From: a virus
Virus record (IMG/VR): IMGVR_UViG_3300021138_000017
Span: 1-64,000 of that record
Direction: 5' to 3' (one strand)
DNA: 64,000 nt
Positions within the stretch are counted from its first letter, which is position 1. The number at the start of each line of letters is the position of its first letter. Under the pieces are notes generated by a model. That model saw only the letters and a program-made list of their open reading frames with translations, did no database searches and had not been told where the DNA came from. This document shows, piece by piece, positions 46,621 through 58,600 of this stretch. The translations under genes were made by a program, and so were the position numbers.

Positions 46621-49600
46621 TTATGTTAACCCTCGCAAAAATCTAGCAGGTGGGGTATTAGTTTCCTGTAAAGGAACACCGTCGCTAGCTGAATAAAACC
46701 CTTGATTATACCATGTGACCCCACGTTTTACTAAAATAGTAACTTCTGATCCATTTGCCGGAGCTGTTGTAAACACTACTGTTACAGGAGTCAAAGTAGT
46801 AATTGTATAATTGCCTATTTGCTTAATTCCGCCGACATAAACTTCAACTGATTCAAGCGGATCTACGTATGAATAATCATATGTGAACGGTTCTAAATTG
46901 ATAGGTCCTTCATCAAATAAAACAGTATCAAATCCCTGAATTATAGTTTCTATGTTAATATTTGTAGCTATGTAAGTTGTTGTAGTTCCGTCTCCTACAA
47001 AATTATTACTTACAACATAGTCTTGGAACTCTTTTGGTAGTAAATTTCCTCGTCCCATATCGTAAACAATAGAGCCATTACTGTGACTAGCGGCAGCTGT
47101 ACCAGCTGTGCCGCGCAATAGACTACTTATAGTATTGGCGTTTGTATCAATTTCTCTATACATTATACGTTCGCCGTTAATAGTTACTACTCCCCAGATA
47201 TTTGCCGAAAAGTTTGGTATAGTAAGTGCTGAAGCATTATTAACATATATGATATCAGCTGTAGCAGAAACTGATGCGGTTAACGATGTAGTTGTTTGCG
47301 GGGTCATACGATAGGTTGCTTGTACACCACGCATGTCTTGGAAAATTCTAAATTCCATTGCTTCTGGCACTATAGAATCTGTAACAGATGTTATTATAAC
47401 TACATCAGTTGACTGTAATGTATTGGGTAAAATTAACATTGTACCAGAGACAGTATAATCTACTATTGGCATTAATATTTGTCCATTTAATGACACACGC
47501 AAACGATCAACGTTAGTAATTAATCTTCCTAAATCTAAATTATTTGATGTAATTGTAGTGCCAATACTATAACTGTAGCTTCCTGGTTCTCCTGTAATGT
47601 TGCCTTGATCAAATTCGGTATCATCAAAACCTTCTGATATTGTTACTCCTTCGGTTATAGGCCCAACAAAAACTTGTGTTTCTAGTCTTTGTTCACGAGT
47701 GTCATGCCAAGTAGTGATAGTAATTGTCTCTCCTGCGCTAATTGTAACGTTTCTAAAGGTTATTTGATGATTTAAAGGATCAATAACGGCTTGAGACCCA
47801 GTTGTAACAGCAATATAAATTCTTGTACCTAATAGAGGAGCTGATGCAAAAGTCACTGTAGTTCCCAATGTTTGTGGATTTACAGTATATCCTGATACTT
47901 GCGGTATATCATTAAAATAAACCAGCACATCGCTGTCAACTATGGTACTTTGATCAAATCCTAATCTTTGAGCAACTTCAAATGTAGTAGTTACCCCGTC
48001 TCCTATATAACTTATACCACCAGCTACAACTAATTGATTACCAGCAAGTGTTACAACCGCATTTACTGGATTGGTATATTGTAAACTAATAGTAGGATCT
48101 AAGTTGTAAGTATATACTCCATTTGTTGAAGATATTGTTTGAACAATAGGCACACTCCAACTATAATGTACTGTAGTATTATTAATAGTAGTTGGACCAA
48201 TAGCAACTAAACTTATAAAATCCGTTGAAGTATAAGCGTTATTAAATGTAATAGCGGTAGTGCCGTATGTTGTTCCAGAAGTATAAGTATACTCAGTATT
48301 ATTTAAATATGCGCCATTAACAAATATAGCAAATTCTTGTATTAATGCGTATTGAACGGGCACAATAATAGGATTTACTATAGCTGACCCAGTATATGTT
48401 TGTTTATAAAGTTGGTTTCCACCACCTAATTCATAAACATTAACACCTATTTGATCTCCTTGTACTACTCTACTAGACGATGTATTAATGATAACAGTTT
48501 GTATTGTCCAATTAACTGTATAATCAACTCCTACTAATAAATTGTATCCTTGGGTATAATCAACAACTTCAATCAATACTGGATAAGGTTCTAATCCACC
48601 AAATCTTATAGTAGGGTTGCTTGATCTATATATTGAATTGTAAGTAGCTAAAGGAAACCCGTGTCCTACTCCTGCCCAATCAGCACCAGGTGTAGTATAA
48701 ACTCTAAAATCCATAGTATCAAATTCAATACCTGGAACTAATTCTTCAGGCGCATGACTTTCATAAGTGTCTACATAAGCTCCACCGTTGATATTAATAT
48801 CTGAGGGACGTGTTCCTAAATAAGGATCAAGATAAGAACTAGCAAAAATTGTATCTAATATTCCTAAATCATAAGTAGGCTGTCCATTGGCATCAATACT
48901 TAAATTGTCCCAAGGATTAAAATCAAAATTTCCTCTATCAAATCCTGTATCTTGATTAAAAGATAATCCGCTTACTTGTACACCTGGATAATCTATTCCA
49001 TCTATTAATAAAGGCAGAGACAAACCTGGTGTACTAGGAGTTGACACATAATAACCCATAGTTCTATTGACACCACTTAGTGTTTTAGCTTTTACTAATG
49101 TCCAATCGCTAGGAATAAATTGTTGGTAAAAATATAAAGTATATTGAAGTGAGGGACTAGTATTTAAAACCAAAGCTGACAATGTAATTGTATTTCCGCT
49201 TATATTTAACACCGTTGTATTGTTAGCTATTCCAGGACCATCGACTATTTGTCCAACAATAATTCCGCTAGCGTCAGTAACAAATATTCTATTTGATCCT
49301 GTTGTTAATGTAGCTGTAGTAACGAAAGTAGTATTGGTAATATTGATATTTGCTTGATATACAATATTTTTGTATCTAACTTGTGTTCCTTCGGTATATG
49401 TACCTCCGGGCATCCATTCTACTATACTTGTATTGTATTCATAACGATCATATTTTACTATAACTCGAAAGGATCTTACCAATGAGTTATTCATAATAGG
49501 ATAAGCAATCGCGCCTGTTCCATTTCCACCGCTGAATGTTATTGTGGCAGTATTAATATAACCTGATCCAACGTTTGTCATTACAACTTGTGTCACTTGC

Positions 49601-52600
49601 CCATTAGAATTAATCAAAGCATATCCTGTGGCCAATATCCCGCCAGACATTGGAGAACTAAATGTAACAGTAGGTTGCGTTGTATAGCCACTTCCTCCAT
49701 TTTCTATAATTACACCGTCAATACTCAATAAGAAGTTATTGTACCACTGACTGTAAGTGCTTGGCTCTAACCACAACTGTGCGTTTGGAGCGGCGTCACT
49801 CACAGTTGAATAATGAGTTGTTTGAGCTATAGTATATGGTAAACCAGACATATTGTAATTGATTACAGGACTTACAAACTGAGGTACTTGTAAAGTTGAA
49901 TTCCATATAGCTGGCAAATCAAAGTCTGTTAAATCTCCACCAAAAGTATCTTTTCCATCATAAATTAAATTAAATTGTTTTACTTGTACATGATAAGGCT
50001 TTACTTCTTGAAAATAATCAATAACAAATTCTTGATTATCAGGCAAATAAGTTTGATAAGGTAATAAATTCCTAATAGTATGGTCAACATCAACGTAACT
50101 GGTTTTTATTAACCACGATGGGTCAGTAAATTCACTGTATACATAGTTAAACATTAAAATTAAACTGCTATTACGTTCATATAATAAATCATTAATATAA
50201 ATTTGCTCGTTTAAGGCTTGAATTATATAACGTGTTTCTGTTTGTGGTGTTTCGTCAAAATATTGACTGTCAAAAACTTGAGAATCAAATCCAAAATTTC
50301 CAACTGTGTAATTCCACAAATCTTCGGCAAATTGTATAGTACCATCTTCTAATCCAACACGCTGCCAATCATTAACAGGATCAACACCAGTACGTAGCCA
50401 AATTTCATATTTTCCGGCACCATTATTAATAACTCTTACACTTGACCCAACAGGAGCAGTGGAATAACTTAATGAACCTAGTTGTCCATAATTTTGTACT
50501 GCGGCAACTGGTGCTTGAGTATAATTATATCCTGGCAAGTACCAATTAATGTAATACCAATATTCTGGTGTATTATAATGTTGTATTTGTACTAAACTTA
50601 ACTGCAAATCTGACTCTACTTCATATATGGTCCAACGTCCGCTTTGTGTACTGTCGTTGTCAACAAGATATCTGTAACCTACAGGAACTAGAGATAAATT
50701 TTGATAACCTAATACTTCTAAGTTAGGCACTTCGAAATTCCAAAATAAAGTATTTGCTGTACCAGTACCAGAACCAACACCGGTAGCCACAAAACTTAAT
50801 CCAATAGTGTTATTTGCAGCGCCTATTGTTGTAAAATTTGTGTTTCCTAAAGTTGATATTGTATATGTTTTTCCAATAACAAAACTTCCAGCAGTTATTG
50901 TAATAATTTGAGGTGGCAAAGGTTCAGAAGAATCAAGCAAGGTAAAACTACGTGTTTCTGAAATAGGATATTGAGCTAAAATTGTATTTGCTCTAGTTAA
51001 ATAATTTTTTAATGCTAAAAATCTATCGGCAAACATACTTTGACGTGGTCTAAATTCTACCCCGTATTTCATGCCAGGACTCAACAATGGGTCAGGAACA
51101 AGATTTCCAATTCTATCTACCCCGCATAAACTATCTTGAAATTTTCTATACAGTTGAGTATTTAAAAACGAATCAGAGATGCCATCTTTAATAATTTGAT
51201 ATTCTTGATGAATTATAGCATCATTAAGTTGTTGATCAAATCCAATGCTTAAAATTGTGTTGTTGCTTGATAATATATTTTTTGCGTTATATATGGCTAT
51301 GGTTGAAGAATTCAATCCTGCTATATAAGGTAATCCACTACTGCGAGGATCATAGATATAACTTGCTACACCGTTGGCACTGAGAGTTTTTCCAGCACCT
51401 TGTTGTATTGTTGTTATTCCTTTTACCCAATAATAGTATAATGTTGTAAAAATATTATTTTTTCCAAGTTGTGACGATATTGAATAAGATATTGTACTTA
51501 AAACAGTGCCTTGTCCAGTATAACTTACGGGAGGCGAAGTACTTTCTATCCATTGATATACATCTACACTACTGCCAGGAAAAGTTTGTCCCCATCTACG
51601 ACTAGCATATACTATGTCATCCTGGTTAGGATCAATAAATCTTACTGTATTAGTATCCCACCACATTTCACCTAAATGTTCTGGACCCCAATAATTACCA
51701 TTATTATGTACTGAGCCTGTATTGTATTGTGCTGGATCAACTGCCCCAATGTAATTAATATTTTGTCTAGCCAAACCTAAAATTTTACCCTGTAATGGGT
51801 CAAAGAAATCAAAGTAAGTTTGTGTTGCTCCGTTAATAGTGCTGTTAACTCCTATTTCTTGATTGCCATTGTAGGCAAAAACACTATTAATAGAGTATAC
51901 ATCTACAACTGGTTGTTGAGTACGTATAGCTTTCCACGCAGGAGAATTTGTAGGATTATCAAATACTACAATATATCCGTAATTTGCGGTATTAGTAATT
52001 GGACCGCCAGTTGCGCCAACAACCAATTTACCTGTAACATAACTAGATGAAGTTCCAAATGCGTCACCTGTTTGTACATTACTATTGTATATTTGTTGAC
52101 CAAAAGCAAATTGTCCTGGATTTGACGGAGAATTATTACTGCTAGGGAAATAATCATATGTATATGCTACTCCGCCATTAATTATTGGATTAAAGAATGT
52201 GGTACTGTGTTCATCAAAATAAGTTTTTCCGCTATCAAATGTAGTTGGTTCATATACGTTGCCATTAGGACTGCCTACTATTAAATTGACAGCACTTGAA
52301 TCAATACTTAAAGATGCTCCAAATTGTCCATAAACAACAGGAAGAGGGCTTAAAATTTGTTGTGTAAATATAAATGTTTCAAATTCCAATAAATCAAATA
52401 CCGAATTTACAACTCCAGGTAGCACTGTAAGTAAATTTCCTGCGGTTGCGGCTGCCGAATTTAGTACTCCTATGGTTAATCTTCCTGAAACAACAGTAAC
52501 GGTATTTCCGGCAGCAGGCGGTGTTACAAAATATATACTTTTTGTTGATGGATCATAAGAATAATCAGCACTTCCTTGTATTATTGCGTTGACGTAAACA

Positions 52601-55600
52601 ACAGTAGTATAGTTGTTAGCTGTTTCGTATAAATTACCTATATAAAATACTGAAGTAGAGCCATCACATGAAAATTGTAAATCAGGAGTAGCCGAAGCAA
52701 ATATATTAGGAACATTACTGGCATTTATTGCTGCCGCAAATCCTGTCACTGTATTATTTGGAGAGGCTGGTACAGTAACTATACTATTGTTTATACGTAA
52801 TGTTCCGCCAGGAATTAAAATTGGGTTAGCAAAAGTAGAAGTTGTTGTACCGTAAACTCTAGATTGATTTACTTGATGATCTACAGACCCAGCTTGTACT
52901 ACATAAGTGCTGTCAAAAGGAGCACCTACATAAACACTACAATTAAGCGGACAAGCAGCAGTAACTGATCCATACATAGCTACTTCATTAGCAGTAGATG
53001 ACGTAAGTTGTTGTATTTGCTGTATTTGATTAGTTTCAATTTCAATGATATCACCTACAGTAAATTCAATATTAGTAAAAGTAACAGTATTTCCATTTAC
53101 ACTATACTGACCTGAATAAGATTGGGCTGTTGTAAGTAAGAATATATTGTTAACACTAACAGCCAACGGATATGTTACATTTCCAGGAACTGTATAAGTC
53201 ATTTGACTTGTATTACTAACAATATAACGTATTACACTACGATCAAAAATGTAAACAACACCAGCTTCGGTTAAATCGTTGACAGAAGCATTTGGGGCTC
53301 CAACCATTATTTGTCTACCATCTGTAGTAGTTGACACAGAAATTCCAAAATTGTCACCGTTAAGTGATTGGTTTGACGAAATGTAAGTAACATACTGCCA
53401 ATAAGTATCAGTTATTACGATTATTTTCGCACCCAAGGCTGGTACAGATCCGCTGGCAAATGTCAGCACAGTTGTTGCGGAATTAAATGTATAATCTAAA
53501 TATGGTCGTTGTAATTGTCCGTTGACAGTTACAGAAAAATTATAGTAATTTGTGGCATTGTATAGCAGTGAGTTAAGAGCAAATGATGTATTACTGTAAT
53601 TTCCTGTTCCAGAAATTGTAAACCCAGTTAAAATACTGTTAACTGTGTTTGTTACTGTTAATGTAATATTATTAGCAGGAGTGGCACCGCCTACTAGATT
53701 TCCATTAATGACTATAGTGTCACCAATTTCATATCCTAACCCACCGTTAATTATAGTAATAGAATATAAACCACGAACTACATTAACTGTAAAGATAGCG
53801 CCTACGCCAAATCCAGAAGTACTGGACTGTTGAATATCATAATAATTGTAATCATCTAACTGAGCCTGTTGATTTCTTGTAATTTTAATAATTTGATTGG
53901 CACTAGGAGGATTAGTGAATATCACAGATGTTGCGCTAACTGTATAATCAATATTCAATATTGCTGTATAACTGTCATTAAAAGTAACAGTCAACTGTCC
54001 AGGGTGTGTTGAGCCATTTATTTGTAAACTATTAGAATAATTAAAAGTAGATGTAAATCCATCTGATGTATATGTAACCGATTGTGTTTCTACATCAATA
54101 CGTTCATAAGCATACACAATATTTTTTGCTGGCGCAGAAATATACATCCATCTTTCGTCAGCACTTATAGTACCTGCCGTACCAAAATTTATAGAACTAA
54201 AATCAAGATCTGGTGCTACTAAAAGCTGTGTAATAGAATACTGAGCAGTATTAGGATTACGATACACCACTGCAGCGTATCCTGCCCCAGAATTACTATT
54301 TTTTGCTCCCACTACTGCCCATATTGCTGAACCAAATGATACAAAATTTCCAAAAGTTTGTGTAGCTGTAGCTGTTAATTTTAATAAATTACTGTATTCA
54401 TAATCTGTTGTACTATTATGAAAATAACAGTACACACCCCCTTGATTGGTATTTAAATTTGGAGCACCAACTAGTAAACCTACATTATTATATGCCTGTG
54501 CTACGCTAGTCGCATATTGTGCCGATGATCGTAAGTCTTGTGAGATAGTTGAATTAGTTACAAATGGACTTTGTTTTTCTAAAGTTTCCCAATGTCCATT
54601 TCCATCGTTGTCTACCCAGGCTTTAGATCCAGGCACTAAACTGTTTACATAAGGCAACGTTGAAATATCACTAGCTTGACTTACTCTAGCATTTTGTAAA
54701 TGGAAAATTAATCCTGTGCCTGTAACAAAAGTTACATTTGTATTTGTAAATGTAAAGGAAATTGTAAATGTTGTCGGCGAGGGAACTCCTAAAATTCTAT
54801 ACACACCATCAACACCAGAATTGAAATATTTTATTATTATTAAATCAGATACTGCTAAACCATGTGGTTGATTAAATTGTGCTGTGCTTGTGCCATTAAG
54901 ATTGTCAGATAATCTTGTCATTTGACCAAAAATATCATTAACTCTGTAAACTCCCCAATCATAACTATTAACTTTAGCAATCCATATATAAGTTCCTATA
55001 CCAATAGTAGAAAGATTAGTATCAATAGAAGTTGGATTAGCGATGTCAAACACTGTTATATCAATATCATCTAAGCACACATAGCCAGCAGAAGGCAAAG
55101 CTGATGGCAAACTACTGTTTTCATAAGTTGTAGGTAATATATTTGTAGAAGTTATAGCATAACTTTCTTTCCACAAATTATTTAGATAAAGTGTTTGATT
55201 GGCTTGACTAGCTTCGCCAGGATTTATAACTTGTATTGTAGAAGGATTATAATTTAATAATGCTTGATTTAATTGTATTTCAAAAAAACTTCTATTAGCT
55301 TGGGCACCATATGTTCCTGATAAAATAGCCCAATTTTCATAAATTTTATACTGTCCAGATTCTTTTCCGAGATTAGCCGCGTTAAATATTTCGGCTGCTT
55401 GTAAAGTACCTTTGGTTCCAATAAATTGTTGATAAAGTTGCACTTGACTGACACCGTTAAGATTCATATTCGTCATATATTGACGTGGTCTAAATCCTAT
55501 AAGCCCAAAGGCAAATAAATTATTATCACTAGTTAAGTTTGCTTCGTAAACGTTGTAAGCATTGGCTAGCTGATTGGCTTTGTTGGCTAAATTTGGTAAA

Positions 55601-58600
55601 AGTCCGTTATCAATAGCTTGATAATCACTCTTTACCCATTCACTATAATTAAATGTTTTTTGTGGTTCGCTTATAACCAATGCTTGCCAATAAGTATTTT
55701 TATATAAAACAATAACACCTTTGGTATACTTTGTATATGAATTCCATTGTTCAATATTATTTAAATTAAGTATAAATCCTTGAGCATTGAGTTGCCCATC
55801 CCACTGTGTGGTTGTAGCAGCAGTTAATTTTAAACGTATTTGTCTGGCAGCGGTTATTGGATCATATATTAAGTCATTAAATTGGCTTGTATTATTCAAT
55901 ACTATCATATCTTCATAATTTGTATATTGAAGAGTCAAGTAATTTATAGTTTGATTATTGGTTGTTGTTAATGTAAAGGTATTATTGTCTCTATTAACAA
56001 TCATTGTTCTTACATCTAATACTTTAAAATTTTGATCCAATAACATATTTTCCGGAGTTACACTGGCAATAGTATCAACTATAGATATTGGTTGAGTAGA
56101 TGTTATAGATGTAGCACAAGGATTAAGATTAATAATTGTACCAACCGTCCAATTTTGAGTGGCAAAATTTAAAAATTCAGTGGCCATCTGGAACCAGTTC
56201 AGTGTATACCCATTTTCTATATTAGCAAACGTCAAGCCTTGACTTTCTAAGTATGTTCCGTAGCCCAATAAAAAGTCGCATACACCAGCGGTATTGGTAA
56301 ATGTATAACCGTAAGGTATTTGTTTTACATTCTGTGTATACTGCGAAGGAACTTGAACTGTTTGATCCCCGGCAGTAATTGTTTTGTATAAACCAACTGG
56401 ATTACTAATTTGTACATTAAAATAAGGTTGAATATTACTATATCCATACACAGTATATCCAATTCCTCCAGACCCTAATTGAGCAATTTCAACAATCACA
56501 GAACTATATGTTATACTGTTAAAGGGTTGATTTTTATAAAATAATACATTATAACTAGATGGTGTAATTTCTAAATTGTTATTAGTAGATTCAGGGCCAG
56601 CACGTTCTGTGAATATTTGAATATACATAGGATCACTAAAGGAGGCCATACGATAACATAAACGAACATCTAAGTTAGACAAAGCATTAGTTAAATCTGT
56701 AGTACTATTAACGCCTGTTTGTTGATTATAATCTACTATCCAATTAATATAAGAAGCTTTGCTTGTGCCATTGCCATAAATTTCTACACCAGAAGCATTT
56801 AATCTATAACGTTTGTTATACAAATACTGACCTAAAGTTGTGTCATAACGATATAAATCTCTGTCAGCAAATAAAGAGAAGAACTGAGCAGGCTTTGTAA
56901 GAGCTAACATACGCATTATAGCAAACGGATACGAAGAAGAATTCCACCAAGATGCTTGTGCTGGGCCACCATCTCCTGCTATCCAAGATTTTTGATAAGA
57001 TAACGGATCTGTCAACCCAACTATAGATTCATTTGGTGGTAAAAGTTCGCCTTCTGTACCTGATGGTATGATTTTTGTAAGTCCTGGTCTGGCGTATTCG
57101 GGTAAAATATAAGGTCCTGCTGGGTTGGCAACAAGTCCTGCTTCTAAATCATCCCATAAAACTGTATTGCCAGAAGTATAAGGTGCTGGGCCATATCTTA
57201 AAGTCCACCAGGCTGGTTCTTCCGAAAACCCTAACATTTCCCAAGGAGTAGTATTTGGTGTTTCTGTATCATAGAAATAAAGATACAATCCTCTCCAGTT
57301 GCCCTGTAGTAATTGTTGTTGATTTATACGATTAGCTGATTGACTATAATTCCAAGTAAAAGGATTGCTGGCAATATAATCTTGTTCAGTATAATTTACT
57401 CTATTTTGCCCTACCCAAGACAAAAACGATTCGCTCATTATCTGATTAATTTCAGCGTATGTATAAGGTGTGGTACGGAAAAATCCTGGCAATAGAGCTG
57501 TTGTTTGTTCGGGATAAAATGTTGGATCAACACTGTCAGTTGATAAAGGTATAGGATTATCGTCTACTTTAATATTGTCATAAATTCTTTTTTCAAATTC
57601 AATTAAAACTTCATCACGTATATCACCAAAAGCAATAGTTTTACTGCCATCATGACCTTGAATTACTAAAGTAGGTTCAGAATATGTATAATCAAGATAT
57701 AAACTAGGAGTATATTTAGGATATAAACCCATTTTACTAGGTGTGTTTGGACACCAACTTGCTACAGTTGTAGGGTATTCGTTAATAGTGACTACATCAC
57801 CAACATTTAAAGGTATTAAAATTGTTAATTTAGGGGCGTCTGTTGATACTGTATATTGACTACCACGCAATAACAATACTCCATTTACATAAACCAATAA
57901 TCCAAGATAGTTACCTGATGTGAAATTATAAGTTTGTATAGTATTAAAAGTTTGTCTTGTTATTGGGTTAACAGTTGTTGAATTAGAAGTGTAGTTTGAA
58001 CCAACCGGTAACATATCACTCCAATAAAAAGGACTATTACTGTTGTTATTTTTAGTGATATAAGTTATAGCAGTATCAAGTATACTGCTTACTGATTGTC
58101 CAACTCCGATATCTAATTGAGTTACTGCGTTTAATAACTTATTTTTGTATTTTACATATTCTCTACTATTAAATTCAATTGCAGCAAAAACATTATAGTT
58201 TAGTGAACGTAAAAAATAACCAGCCAATGTTAAGGGCGAAGACTGTTGTAATATTTGTTGTCCGTATGGTACAATGTTGCCTAAATCTCGTGAATTATTT
58301 GGTCCATTTATAACTCCAGTAAAATCTACTAAATTTTCACAAATGGTAGAATATTGTTGACGTATAGTTCCTAGTGTAAATTGTTTACTGTTACCGTTAA
58401 AAGGATTATTTTCTAAGTTGATAGGAATTTGATAAAATCCTTGATTACTTACCTGCTGACTATATGCTAATACTTCAATAACATCTCCTACAACATAACC
58501 AGTTCCATTTAAAGTAATTGTAGTAGTATTAACCGCAGTATCTGTTATGTAAGTGTATGTTGACGGTAATTGGTAAACATTATTAATAAAAATTTGTAAA

